Source of the DNA: Cohnella baijiui
GTDB lineage: Bacteria > Bacillota > Bacilli > Paenibacillales > Paenibacillaceae
Length of the DNA: 64,000 nt
Direction: 5' to 3'
Assembly (NCBI RefSeq): GCF_020731285.1
Contig: NZ_JAJFOW010000004.1
Coordinates: forward strand, 248,001 to 312,000
The translations under genes and the position numbers were made by a program. The notes beneath the pieces were generated by a model. It searched no databases, was not told the DNA's origin, and worked only from the letters and a program-made list of their open reading frames with translations. Below are positions 40,609 through 49,526 of this stretch, piece by piece. The first letter of the stretch is position 1, and each line of letters opens with the position of its first letter.

Positions 40609-40844
40609 TGTTCATACCTCCTTGCATGCAATCGCTCATCCCTTTTATCGTAGCGTCCATTTCTAAACGGCGGCTAACATGCGAGCTAAAAAAAGTATAA
40701 ACAAGGGGCGGGGCTTGCAGGATGGCAAGCGGAGCCCGCGAATAAGAGGAAATCGCCACGCCAAAAAGGACTCTTTTTCGAGGATCCGTTTTCGGATAAG
40801 GTGAGACTACGATATCGATTATTCCAAGCAAGGGGTTTTCCGTT

Positions 40845-42173
40845 ATGTCCAAATCCGCTTCCGTCCAACCCGGTCTGCGCGAGGTGCTGTCGCTGCCGCA
40901 GATCGTCGCGCTCTACATCGGCTCCGTCATCGGCTCCGGCATCCTGCTTGTACCCGGCCTGACGGCCGAAATCGCCGGGCCCGGCGCCGTGCTCGCCTGG
41001 CTGGCGATGTCCATCCTCGTCGTCCCGATGGCGATCACGATGGGGCTGCTCGCGGCCAAATATCCGAGCGCGGGCGGCGTCGCCCACTTTGTCCAGCTCG
41101 CCTACGGGGCTCGCTTCGGCCACCTCGTCGGCTGGTTTTTCCTGCTCTCCGTACCGATCGGCGGCCCTATCGTAGCGGTGACTGGCGCGCAATACGTCGG
41201 CGTGCTGCTGCATTGGGGTGACGGCCAGGTGCACGTGCTGGCGGCCTTGATCATGGTCGTCCCGTTCGTCATGAACGTCTTCGGCCTTCGCCTCGCGGGG
41301 AGCGTGCAGACGATCGTGATCGCGCTGATTCTGGCGATTCTGCTGCTGGCGATCGGCACGGCGATTCCGCACTATGACGCGAGCAATTTCACGCCTTTCC
41401 TGCCACACGGAAGCTTCAGCCTGCTCAAGGCTGCCGGCTTGATGTTCTGGTGCTTCATCGGCTGGGAAGCCGTCACCCATTTGTCGGCGGAGTTCGTCGA
41501 TCCGCAGCGCAACGCGATCCGGGGCGTCCTCTGGAGCGCCGGCGTCGTCGCCCTGATCTACTTTGCGGTGGCGTTCATGACGGTCGCCACGCACAGCTAC
41601 GGCGGCGGCCGGTCGGCCGCCTCGCTCAGCGTGATGGTCCAGCTCACGCTGGGCCCCGCCGGCGGCTGGGTTGTCGCGGCGGCTGCGCTGTTCATCTGCT
41701 TCGCCGCCCACAACGCCTACGCCAGCGCCGCGGCGCGCATCGCCTACGCGCTCGCCCAAGCGGGCGCCGCGCCCCGCTGGTTCGGCACGCTGCACCGCAA
41801 GTACGGCACGCCGATCGGCGGGCTCGCCTTCCTTGCAGCCGGCAGCGCGCTCGCGCTCGCGGTGCTGTACAGCCGCGTCGTCTCGCTGGCGCAGCTCATC
41901 GAGCTGCCCAACGCCACCTTTATTGCCACCTATATCGGCGGCTGCCTCGCCGGCGTGCGCCTCCTGCGGGGCTCCGGCATCGGTCGCGCGGCGGCGTGGG
42001 TGTCGCTGCTGCTCACGCTGGGCCTGTATCCCTTCCTCGGCTGGTCGGCTCTCTATCCGCTCGCCATCGCGGCGATCGTCTATGTCTGGCAGCGCCGCTG
42101 GCCCGCCGGCATTCCGGCGGAGCCGGTCCCAAGCGAGCCCGCGCCGCAAGATCTTTCCGCTCCACCTTCGTAA
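40845..42173 (+). CDS. APC-family amino acid permease (YjeH-like)
   Basis: 442 aa, 11-12 helices. LPQIVALYIGSVIGSGILLVPGLTAEIAGPGAVLAW is the TM1 substrate-binding unwound segment (GSGI) of the APC superfamily; FWCFIGWEAVTHLSAEF is the TM6 region. Closest in style to YjeH-type methionine/branched-chain amino acid exporters. Pro-rich C-terminal tail. ATG 40845 with AAGGGG 9 bases upstream. Confidence 0.88.
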   Translation: MSKSASVQPGLREVLSLPQIVALYIGSVIGSGILLVPGLTAEIAGPGAVLAWLAMSILVVPMAITMGLLAAKYPSAGGVAHFVQLAYGARFGHLVGWFFLLSVPIGGPIVAVTGAQYVGVLLHWGDGQVHVLAALIMVVPFVMNVFGLRLAGSVQTIVIALILAILLLAIGTAIPHYDASNFTPFLPHGSFSLLKAAGLMFWCFIGWEAVTHLSAEFVDPQRNAIRGVLWSAGVVALIYFAVAFMTVATHSYGGGRSAASLSVMVQLTLGPAGGWVVAAAALFICFAAHNAYASAAARIAYALAQAGAAPRWFGTLHRKYGTPIGGLAFLAAGSALALAVLYSRVVSLAQLIELPNATFIATYIGGCLAGVRLLRGSGIGRAAAWVSLLLTLGLYPFLGWSALYPLAIAAIVYVWQRRWPAGIPAEPVPSEPAPQDLSAPPS

Positions 42174-42174
42174 C

Positions 42175-42198
42175 TTGGGGTAGTACCAGCGTAGCTGA
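42175..42198. repeat. 24-bp sequence shared with 47140-47163
   Basis: TTGGGGTAGTACCAGCGTAG followed by CTGA; the second copy differs at one base (TTGA). It lies just after the APC permease stop. Confidence 0.8.
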
Positions 42199-42280
42199 CA
42201 CCAGGGGCAAACACGTGGATTAAATTGGATATTTGTTGATTAATTCGTTAAACTTGAGAATTAGTCCATCATCGTTATCT

Positions 42281-43849
42281 TCATTGATCGAAGAACCTTT
42301 CATTAACCTCGCTGGCCGCCTTATGCAGCGTATCGCGAAGCACGGCAGCCCACTCCTCCGGCATGTCGAAATAGGAAAGATGATGTCCTGGAAACCGAAT
42401 CGTGTCGGTACCCAGCCTATCCGCTAGGATGGCAGCCGTTCGGCCGTAGTATTTCTTTTTGTCCAGCGTCATCTTGCCGGCGGCCATAAAGACTTTGACT
42501 CCGTTGCGCTTAATAGTCTCTACATCGGGTTGGTAGCCGGAGAAAGGCAACATCTCCTGTTTCATAAAGAATTGTTGATTTTGGCTCGACCGCTTGGAGA
42601 AATCGCCGGGAATGCTCGAATACGCACGCAGCGGAATCGAAAGGGAAAGAGAAAATTTGAGATTCGCGACCGTGGTGCCGTATTTGTAGGCCGTCCGGTA
42701 TAGATCGGCAAAGAAACGAAGCCACTTCTCGCTATCCGGGAGCACCCGAAGCACCGGCGGTTCATGAGCGATGACCGCTTTAACCGCCTCAGGCTGGCTG
42801 GTTGCCATCTCGAGAGCGATGATGGCTCCTCCGCTATTGCCGAACACATAGGCGGAAGTATGACCGGCGGCCTTCAGTACGGCAACGGCGTCGCGCGCCT
42901 GTTGACTGATTTCGAAATTTTGCGGATCGTTCCTCGTACTGCGGGAATTGCCGCGGCGATCATAGGTGATGACCTGGTATTCATCGGACAGAATGTCGGC
43001 TGCAAGAGAATAGAAACCGGCATCCCCGCCGCCGCCTGAAATCATTAATAGCGGTTTTCCTTGTCCGCGGACTTCATAATAAATTTCATCGCCTTCCGTC
43101 GTCACTCTGCCCGTATGAACCTCGGATTGTCTTGACGGGACCGATTGCACGTGTTCTTCCCCCTCTGGTCGATTGGTCTCTCCCGATGTCATATTCGTGA
43201 GTCCGACTGTTGCGATGATCCAAACGAGAAACAGGGACAAACCGATCGCCATTTCAGCGATATGGCGCTGACGGTTCGGCAGGCGGGCGTCCGGCCCGGT
43301 ATACGCTTGCTGGCGCCGATACCAGCGATAGCCCAATACGACCGTCAGCATGATGAGGATCGCAAGCGGAAAAACGAGGTTACTCGCCTTTAGGCGGGCA
43401 TGCGGAACAAGCAGATAATATAGGCTTAACCCTGTACAGCAGGCAGCAGCCTGCATCGGAACGATCATCCATGGATCGGCGCATAGAAGACGAAGATCCC
43501 GTCCCTTGGGATCAGCTTCTAATGGAGTAGACGCCGCACGTCTGACTTTGGAGAGCTTCGGAAACGAAAACAACACCGTGAATACCGCAGGGACAAGAAG
43601 TAGCGCCAAATGGAGCCCCATTTCATCCGGATCCGAATACCAGCTCAAATCGGCTGCCAGCACGGCCATGCAGATTACAGCAAGTCCCATGGCCAAATAA
43701 GAGACCGTCCGTATCGCTCCTGCCTGACGACGCAAACGATCCGGCGCAACGACGTAGACAAGCTGACCCGCCGCGATGCCCGCTCCTCCCCAAAGAATAA
43801 GCATCACAACCAATAGGGGGAGATCCATGCCATACAGAAGTTCAACCAT
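42281..43849 (-). CDS. membrane-anchored alpha/beta hydrolase
   Basis: 522 aa. Residues 1-240 hold seven or eight membrane helices; residues 265-522 are an alpha/beta hydrolase: oxyanion ISGGGGDAGFY, nucleophile elbow GNSGG, and the C-terminal His in FPGHHLSYF. The combination is unusual. The gene follows a response regulator and histidine kinase on the same strand with a 97-bp gap, so it is probably the output of that system, for example modification of a lipid or a lipophilic drug. ATG 43849 has AAGGGGGG 7 bases upstream. Confidence 0.82.
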   Translation of the reverse strand: MVELLYGMDLPLLVVMLILWGGAGIAAGQLVYVVAPDRLRRQAGAIRTVSYLAMGLAVICMAVLAADLSWYSDPDEMGLHLALLLVPAVFTVLFSFPKLSKVRRAASTPLEADPKGRDLRLLCADPWMIVPMQAAACCTGLSLYYLLVPHARLKASNLVFPLAILIMLTVVLGYRWYRRQQAYTGPDARLPNRQRHIAEMAIGLSLFLVWIIATVGLTNMTSGETNRPEGEEHVQSVPSRQSEVHTGRVTTEGDEIYYEVRGQGKPLLMISGGGGDAGFYSLAADILSDEYQVITYDRRGNSRSTRNDPQNFEISQQARDAVAVLKAAGHTSAYVFGNSGGAIIALEMATSQPEAVKAVIAHEPPVLRVLPDSEKWLRFFADLYRTAYKYGTTVANLKFSLSLSIPLRAYSSIPGDFSKRSSQNQQFFMKQEMLPFSGYQPDVETIKRNGVKVFMAAGKMTLDKKKYYGRTAAILADRLGTDTIRFPGHHLSYFDMPEEWAAVLRDTLHKAASEVNERFFDQ

Positions 43850-43946
43850 CCCATTGCCCCCCTTCGTCAGATTCGAAATTGTCGAAGTCTCGTTGTTTCT
43901 GAACGAAAGTATACCGGGGCTAATTGTCGCCGATGTGAACGGCGGG

Positions 43947-45311
43947 TTACAAATGATCCGATTGAGCAAGAGGTAGCGAGACGGTGAATGCCGTTCCATT
44001 CCCCTGTCTGCTGTTCACCTCGATTCCGCCATGATGAAGGTCGATGATGCGCCGAGCGATCGACAAACCGATTCCGTTTCCGGCGATTTGACGGTTCCTT
44101 GACTTGTCCGCCTTGTAGAAGGGCTCGAATATGCGTTTACATTCTTCTTCCGGGATGCCGATGCCGTTATCCTGAACGACGATCTCCAGACGTTGCCCGT
44201 TTCGCTTCCCTTCTATCCGGACTTTGCCGCCTTCGCCGGTAAATTTAATGGCATTGCCGAGCAGGTTCATCCATACTTGGGCAAGCTTGTCCTCGTCTGC
44301 CGCCAGTGCGATTTCCGGCAGATCGAGCTCCATTTCAATCTGTTTTGACGACCATTGCGGCTCGAGAGCGATGACCACTTTCCGAATTTGTTCGTCCAAT
44401 TGAACCTGCTGCACATTCAGTTCGGTATGTTCATGCTCGAGGAACGACAATTGCAGCAATTCGCTGCTTAATCGGGAAAGCCGTTCACTCTCCTCTTCAA
44501 CAATGGCGAGCAGCTGCTGCCGCCTGGGTTCGTCCATTTTTTTATGTTTCAGCGCCTGAATAAATCCTTTGATGGATGTGAGCGGAGACTGAATTTCGTG
44601 GGAAACGTTGGAGACGAACTGCCGCCTGCTCTGCTCGAGCGTTTCCAGCTCGCGGGCCATGATCACGACGTTAGCCGTCAGCTCCCCGATCTCGTCCTTG
44701 CGCCTTGGATTTAATATAACTCGAAAGTCGCCATGGGCGATTTTCCGGACTGCGCTTGTCAAATTCCGAACAGGTTTGACGATATAGTAGGCGGCGATCG
44801 TGACGAGAAAACCTGAAAGCAGTAATACCAGCAAAAGCTCCAGACCCAGATAGCGGATAAAAAGGCCGGCCCGTTGCTCAAACATCGGAGAAATAAATAA
44901 GGCATAGGGACGATCATCCATCGCAAACGGCAATCCGACCGTCATCTCGTCCGGCTTCCCACTCGTTTGTCTGACAAACCTCTCACCGCTCAGCACCTGG
45001 CGAATCGCGTTCTCATCCGAGTGCACCGCATTCGGACGGCTATCGTACAGCAGCTTTCCCTGTGCGTCATAGAGCCGAAGAGCGTAGTTTGCCAGGGCCT
45101 CTGCCCCGTTCAACACCGCCTCCTCATCGCCAGGCGCTATTTTCTCATAACTATGAATGATGTCATTGCCGCCGGCGATCATTTCATCCACCGTACTGGC
45201 ATTCATTCGTTCCGAAAAGATACGGCCCGTGATGAAGAAAGAAATCGACAAGCTGATCGCCACGATGCCAAGGAAGATGAAAAGGATGCGAAAATAAAGC
45301 GTTCTAGTCAT
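43947..45311 (-). CDS. sensor histidine kinase (two TM, HAMP)
   Basis: 454 aa. TM1 at 10-32, extracellular sensor to about 160, TM2 with AYYIVKPVRNLTSAVRKIAHGDF as HAMP, HisKA VSNVSHEIQSPLTSIKGFIQAL, N-box NLLGNAIKFTG, G1 DNGIGIPEEE, G2 GNGIGLSIARRI. Starts inside the end of the response regulator gene (8-bp overlap), so they form a pair. Similar in layout to envelope or antibiotic-sensing kinases of Bacilli. Confidence 0.93.
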   Translation of the reverse strand: MTRTLYFRILFIFLGIVAISLSISFFITGRIFSERMNASTVDEMIAGGNDIIHSYEKIAPGDEEAVLNGAEALANYALRLYDAQGKLLYDSRPNAVHSDENAIRQVLSGERFVRQTSGKPDEMTVGLPFAMDDRPYALFISPMFEQRAGLFIRYLGLELLLVLLLSGFLVTIAAYYIVKPVRNLTSAVRKIAHGDFRVILNPRRKDEIGELTANVVIMARELETLEQSRRQFVSNVSHEIQSPLTSIKGFIQALKHKKMDEPRRQQLLAIVEEESERLSRLSSELLQLSFLEHEHTELNVQQVQLDEQIRKVVIALEPQWSSKQIEMELDLPEIALAADEDKLAQVWMNLLGNAIKFTGEGGKVRIEGKRNGQRLEIVVQDNGIGIPEEECKRIFEPFYKADKSRNRQIAGNGIGLSIARRIIDLHHGGIEVNSRQGNGTAFTVSLPLAQSDHL

Positions 45312-45987
45312 GAACGATCTCCAAACGATACCCCAGACCGCGGAGCGTAATGATACGGAATTGGTGCGAATAGCCGGCAAACCGATCTCTCAAACGTTTG
45401 ATATGGGTATCCACCGTCCGTGAGTCCCCCTCATATCGATAACCCCAAATATGCTCGATCAACATATTTCGGGTGAAGAGCCGTCCGGGATAACTGGCCA
45501 ACAGGTACAGCAGCTCAAACTCTTTCAGTGGCAGCGTTACCATGTCTTCTCCTTTTTTGAACAATACCGTATAGCTGCTTTTGTCGATCACGATCCCGCC
45601 CAATTGAATTTCTTGAGAGATGGAAATTCGGTATCGTTTCAAAAGCGCCTTCACGCGCATAACCAGTTCCATCGGATCGAACGGCTTGACCAGGTAATCG
45701 TCGGTTCCGAGCTGAAAGCCTTTGATTTTATCCGACGGTTCACTTTTGGCGGTAAGCATCAATACGGGTTTGTTTCCTTGCTTTCGCAGCTTCCGGCACA
45801 TCTCCCACCCATCCATATTCGGCATCATCACATCAAGCACGAACAGATCGACAGAGGGAAGGGCTTCTTCGTCCCAAGCCTCTTCCCCATTGGATTTTTC
45901 GACAACTTCCATGCCTTCGTCTTCCAAATACAACCGGACCAACTGCCGAATATGTGCATCGTCGTCTACAACCATGATTTTAGCCAT
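45304..45987 (-). CDS. OmpR-family response regulator
   Basis: 227 aa. Receiver domain with KIMVVDDDAHIR, phosphoacceptor in LFVLDVMMPNMDGWE, MLTAKSE and LVKPFDP; C-terminal winged helix LKEFELLYLLASYPGRLFTRNMLIEHIWGY and RTVDTHIKRLR. AAAGGAG is placed for ATG 45987. First gene of the operon with kinase and membrane hydrolase. Confidence 0.94.
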   Translation of the reverse strand: MAKIMVVDDDAHIRQLVRLYLEDEGMEVVEKSNGEEAWDEEALPSVDLFVLDVMMPNMDGWEMCRKLRKQGNKPVLMLTAKSEPSDKIKGFQLGTDDYLVKPFDPMELVMRVKALLKRYRISISQEIQLGGIVIDKSSYTVLFKKGEDMVTLPLKEFELLYLLASYPGRLFTRNMLIEHIWGYRYEGDSRTVDTHIKRLRDRFAGYSHQFRIITLRGLGYRLEIVHD

Positions 45988-46110
45988 CCGCACACTCCTT
46001 TCTGCCGTTCGTTAAGCCTTTACCCTCCATGAAGTTGTATTCGGTAATGATGATCCGTTCCCTGCCTGCGTTGAGTATAATAGGGGGGGGATCGAAGGGG
46101 GCAGAAAAAA

Positions 46111-46947
46111 GTGGAGTGGTTCATCGGACTGGTCGGCAGCACGTCAATCGCGGGAGCGGCTTACACAAAACGGGCTCTGTCCGGCTCAGGATTTCTGGCG
46201 GCGGTGATACTGGGTACGGTAATGTACGCGCTTGGAAGCGCGGTCTGGTTCGGCTCGCTCATCGCTTTTTTTATTTCATCCACGTTATGGTCCAAGTGGA
46301 AGAAGCACGCAAAGGAAAACGTCGAGAGCGGTTATGAGAAAACCGGAAGGCGCGATGCCGGTCAGGTGCTCGCAAACGGGGGGCTAGGGCTGCTGTTATG
46401 CGCGGCAAATTCGATGTGGCCGCATCTTCTTTGGTGGTATGCCTTTCTCGGCGTCATGGCGGCGGTCACGGCCGATACGTGGGCTACGGAAATCGGCGGT
46501 TTGAGCCGGACGCCGCCGAGATCGATCAAGACGGGGCACCGCGTAACGCCCGGCACGTCCGGTGGCGTTTCCGCTCTTGGCCTGGGCGCTTCGCTGGCCG
46601 GAGGCTTGTTTATCGGCGCCGTAGCATGGACGCTGCTGCTTGCGGTGTCCGGCCAAACCGCGCCGGATGCGGTCGCAGCACCGCTCAGGCTGATCGCCTG
46701 GGTCGGCATAGCCGGTCTGGCCGGCCTCATCGGATCGCTTGCCGATTCGTGGATCGGCGCGACATGGCAGCTTATGTACCGCTGCGTCGAATGCGGCCGC
46801 GAAATCGAGCAGGCCCGCCACTGCGGCAAGCCAGCCCTGCTAATCCAAGGCCGCGCCGGCTGGAACAACGATGCCGTCAACGTCGCCGGCTCGCTTGTTG
46901 GCGGCGCGTTCGCCGTCTTATTGGCACTGGCGCTTGGCTTAGGGTAG
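46111..46947 (+). CDS. DUF92 family membrane protein
   Basis: 278 aa with seven hydrophobic segments. AAVTADTWATEIGGLSRTPPRSIKTGHRVTPGTSGGVSALGLGASLAGG is the DUF92 (TIGR00297) signature, related to plant VTE6-type phytyl-phosphate kinases and CTP-dependent polyprenol kinases. A cysteine/His cluster CVECGREIEQARHCGKP occurs near residue 230. GTG 46111 follows AAGGGGG. The polyprenyl-phosphate kinase role is inference from the family. Confidence 0.85.
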   Translation: MEWFIGLVGSTSIAGAAYTKRALSGSGFLAAVILGTVMYALGSAVWFGSLIAFFISSTLWSKWKKHAKENVESGYEKTGRRDAGQVLANGGLGLLLCAANSMWPHLLWWYAFLGVMAAVTADTWATEIGGLSRTPPRSIKTGHRVTPGTSGGVSALGLGASLAGGLFIGAVAWTLLLAVSGQTAPDAVAAPLRLIAWVGIAGLAGLIGSLADSWIGATWQLMYRCVECGREIEQARHCGKPALLIQGRAGWNNDAVNVAGSLVGGAFAVLLALALGLG

Positions 46948-47163
46948 CTTCGCTTATTAATGGCGCATGCCGAGCGGCATCATCTATTTTTGCATCTACT
47001 CTAATCTTGCCTTCAGCTGAAGATGCTGATGATTTATACATTCCTAGGGGAGGTCCTTCTTCGTGGAAGGCGAGCTTCCTGGATCTCTTTCCTTCAAATC
47101 GATATGTAAAAGTACAAGTTCGTGGTTTGGACGTGGATTTTGGGGTAGTACCAGCGTAGTTGA
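46948..47163 (+). other. AT-richer decayed coding segment after the DUF92 gene
   Basis: One frame stays open from the DUF92 stop to TAG 47157-47159 and reads protein-like (LILPSAEDADDLYIPRGG, then SFLDLFPSNRYVKVQVRGL, ending DVDFGVVPA), with no start codon or ribosome site. GC is clearly lower than the flanking genes. Its last bases form the 24-bp repeat also found at 42175. Probably a remnant of an acquired gene; family not recognised. Confidence 0.35.
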
Positions 47164-47173
47164 TACTACCCAA
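47140..47173. repeat. 24-bp repeat copy 2 within an inverted repeat
   Basis: TTGGGGTAGTACCAGCGTAG plus TTGA matches 42175-42198 with one mismatch. Here TTGGGGTAGTA also pairs with TACTACCCAA at 47164-47173, giving a hairpin. Confidence 0.75.
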
Positions 47174-47286
47174 CTTCGGAGGCGCCGGCGTCTTTCTCCG
47201 AATAGGCGTACAGTTTGCGACGCCCTCCGGCGTTCAAATTCGATCTGTTCATTAGACGACGTAGGAAGAAGCAAGTTGGCAAAACA

Positions 47287-47295
47287 TGATAAAAT
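47287..47295 (+). promoter_or_regulatory. extended -10 promoter of greA
   Basis: TGATAAAAT, about 110 bp upstream of the GreA start. Confidence 0.45.
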
Positions 47296-47406
47296 CGAAA
47301 TGCGCAGGCATTTTCACCCTTTTCGCAATGCGAATCGAGATCCTGTAGAATGGAAGGAGACGATTTGGCGGAGTCTAGTACAAATAAGGAATCGGGAGTG
47401 TCCAAC

Positions 47407-47883
47407 ATGTCCAGCGAAGAAGAAGTGATTCTGACCCCGGAAGGGTTCGCGAGCCTCGAGCGGGAGCTGGAGGAGCTGAAGACGGTCAAGCGCAAGGAGT
47501 TGGCCAGCCGGATCAAGACGGCGATCAGCTACGGGGATTTGAAGGAAAACAGCGAATACCATTCGGCGAAGGACGATCAGGCGTTCATGGAGACGCGCAT
47601 CCTCCAGATCGAGAAAATGCTGAAGCGGGCGCGAATCGTCAAGAGCGAAGACGCCTCGATCGTCCAGGTGGGATCCGTCGTCGTCCTGAACGACGTCGAG
47701 CTCGGGGAGAAGATCGAGTACCGCGTCGTTGGCGGAGCCGAAGCCAACGTGGCCGAAAACAAGATCTCTTACGAAAGTCCGATGGGCAAGGCGCTCATGG
47801 GACGGTCGGTCGGCGAATTGATCCAGGTGGATGCGCCAATGGGGATCATCGAGTACGAGTTGCTGGAGATCAAGACCGTCTGA
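47407..47883 (+). CDS. greA: transcription elongation factor GreA
   Basis: 158 aa, normal GreA length. N-terminal coiled coil LTPEGFASLERELEELKTVKRKELASRIKTAISYGDLKENSEYHSAKDDQ carries the acidic tip that stimulates RNA polymerase cleavage; C-terminal FKBP-like domain ends MGRSVGELIQVDAPMGIIEYELLEIK. It rescues backtracked polymerase. ATG 47407 is chosen by length and GGGAG upstream; ATG 47350 would add 19 residues. It may be a GreA paralogue, since it is not near the usual lysS/dus genes. Confidence 0.9.
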   Translation: MSSEEEVILTPEGFASLERELEELKTVKRKELASRIKTAISYGDLKENSEYHSAKDDQAFMETRILQIEKMLKRARIVKSEDASIVQVGSVVVLNDVELGEKIEYRVVGGAEANVAENKISYESPMGKALMGRSVGELIQVDAPMGIIEYELLEIKTV

Positions 47884-47918
47884 GTTTGCCGAAATGAAAT
47901 AGCGTGCACTCCAATCAG

Positions 47919-47957
47919 GGGCCGTTTCCGATTGCCGTTGCGGCATCGGGGCGGCCC
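47919..47957 (+). terminator. stem-loop after greA
   Basis: GGGCCG / CGGCCC enclosing CCGAT-GCC/GGC-ATCGG; the T tract is short. Confidence 0.5.
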
Positions 47958-47994
47958 TTCCGCATGGGGCGGCGGCGCAACGGGATCCAGGCGC

Positions 47995-48699
47995 TCACCT
48001 CGCCGGACGTTTGAAGTAGCCGACCAGGCGGTCGCCGTGCGCCAGCACCGTTACGAGCTCCCACCCGTTGCGCCCCCAAAGCGCTAGCGCTTGATCGATG
48101 TGGCCGGTTCCGGTCTGGCGCAGTCCGGGCGGCGCATTCAGGTAATCGGCAAGCCCGGCGTCCGTCCCGTACTCCCAGACTTGCGTAGGTGCTTCGTCAA
48201 AGCTCCGATAAGAGACGCCTTGACGGCCCATGCGCGCCCACGCATACGACAAAGCTTCCTCGATTTCGGCCGGCTCGGTCTCTTCCAGGGCGAGGAAGAC
48301 GGGGGCTTGGGGCAAGCGGAACGAGACGTGCGAGTGGAAAAACCGGAGCACGGCGGTTCCGATCGCGCAATCCGACTCGTCCCTCACGACGTACCAGCAG
48401 CACCGCTCCCGCTCCTCGGGCGGCCCCCAATTCTCGACGGATTCGTGCCGGTTGAAGCCCGCGCGGATGACGTAGTCGGCCTCGCGGAGACGCTCCGCGA
48501 TCGGGGCCATCAAATGCTGCAGATAGACGCCATAAGCCCGGTCTCCGTATTCGGCGAACATTTGGGCGAGCGTCGCTTCCTGCGAGCGCCAGATCGGTTC
48601 CCAGACGTCCGCCAGGTGGCGGTTCATTTGCCGGACCAGTCCGGAGATGGCGGATTCGCCGCGCCCGGCGCTGACAGTTGAATGGGGCTGTACGTTCAT
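47995..48699 (-). CDS. uncharacterised protein with DUF4177-like C-terminus
   Basis: 234 aa, soluble. The last 40 residues, HIDQALALWGRNGWELVTVLAHGDRLVGYFKRP, resemble the small DUF4177 fold (WELV...FKR). The N-terminal 190 residues (for example DVWEPIWRSQEATLAQMFAEYGDRAYGVYLQHLMAPIAERL) are not recognised. Divergent from a TetR gene with two operator-like sites between them, so it is a probable target of that regulator. Confidence 0.65.
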   Translation of the reverse strand: MNVQPHSTVSAGRGESAISGLVRQMNRHLADVWEPIWRSQEATLAQMFAEYGDRAYGVYLQHLMAPIAERLREADYVIRAGFNRHESVENWGPPEERERCCWYVVRDESDCAIGTAVLRFFHSHVSFRLPQAPVFLALEETEPAEIEEALSYAWARMGRQGVSYRSFDEAPTQVWEYGTDAGLADYLNAPPGLRQTGTGHIDQALALWGRNGWELVTVLAHGDRLVGYFKRPAR

Positions 48700-48720
48700 G
48701 TTTCATCGCTCCTCAACAAT

Positions 48721-48755
48721 CTAATGATATTAGATTAATAATCTAATGGCATTAG
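48721..48755. promoter_or_regulatory. two TetR operator palindromes
   Basis: CTAATGATATTAG (48721-48733) and CTAATGGCATTAG (48743-48755), both CTAAT-N3-ATTAG and 22 bp apart, so on the same helix face. A minus-strand TTGACA (48777-48782) with TATTCT 17 bp away overlaps the second site; a plus-strand TGCTATACT -10 lies at 48767-48775. Confidence 0.75.
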
Positions 48756-48802
48756 AATAAAACGTCATGCTATACTTGTCAAGAGAAAGGAGAGGTTCGA
48801 CG

Positions 48803-49522
48803 TTGGCCAGGAGAAGAGTTCGCCCTGCGCGGGAAGCGCCGGTGGCGGTAGGGGAAGAAGCGCTGCACATCCCGCTCGACCGGACGCGAATCCTGCATAC
48901 GGCGCTGCAACTGCTGCAAGAGGAAGGGTTGAAGGCGCTCAGCATGCGGAAGGTCGCGGACGCGCTGCAGGTCAAGACGGCGTCTCTCTACTACCATGTA
49001 AAGGACAAGGACCAGCTGCTGTCCTGGATCGCCGACCGGATCAGCGCCGAGCTGGGGGCGTTTGCGCCGCAGGGAAATTGGCGGGAAAGGCTGGAGGGAT
49101 GGGGCGCGTATTTTCGGCAGGTGCTCTTGCGCTACCGGGACGCGCCGGAGATCTTTCATTCGCATTTGGCCGCGGGATACGGCAGGCTCGCCGAGATCGA
49201 ACGGGTATACGGAATGTTCGCCGAGGCCGGCTTCCCGGATCCGTGGATTCCGTGGCTCTCTTCCATGCTGAAAAACTACGTGCTGAGCTTCGTGGCGGAG
49301 GAGCTGCGGCTTCGGGCGTTCGCCGGGAAAGGTGAGGACGCAGCGGCCCGGCTTGGCGAAGCCTACACCCGGTTCTACCGCGAGCTGCCGCCGGAAACGT
49401 TCCCGCACGTGATCCGTCTAGCGGCCCATACGGCCGAATCGGACGGGGAGGCGGAGTTTCGGTTCGGCCTCCGCGTGCTCCTGGACGGCTTCGCGGCACA
49501 GCGCCCGTCGGACGAAGCCTAG
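48803..49522 (+). CDS. TetR-family regulator (TetR_C type)
   Basis: 239 aa. N-terminal HTH: RILHTALQLLQEEGLKALSMRKVADALQVKTASLYYHVKDKDQLLSWIADRI, followed by the TetR-class ligand domain (PDPWIPWLSSMLKNYVLSFV). TTG 48803 has AAAGGAGAGG 7 bases upstream. Two palindromes upstream fit control of itself and of the divergent gene at 47995. Confidence 0.9.
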   Translation: MARRRVRPAREAPVAVGEEALHIPLDRTRILHTALQLLQEEGLKALSMRKVADALQVKTASLYYHVKDKDQLLSWIADRISAELGAFAPQGNWRERLEGWGAYFRQVLLRYRDAPEIFHSHLAAGYGRLAEIERVYGMFAEAGFPDPWIPWLSSMLKNYVLSFVAEELRLRAFAGKGEDAAARLGEAYTRFYRELPPETFPHVIRLAAHTAESDGEAEFRFGLRVLLDGFAAQRPSDEA

Positions 49523-49526
49523 CGCT

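Noticed and set aside
47044..47274. Minus-strand frame covering the decayed segment (SWVVSTTLVLPQNP...)
   Set aside because: No ribosome site, and the plus-strand frame is more protein-like; neither is convincingly a gene.
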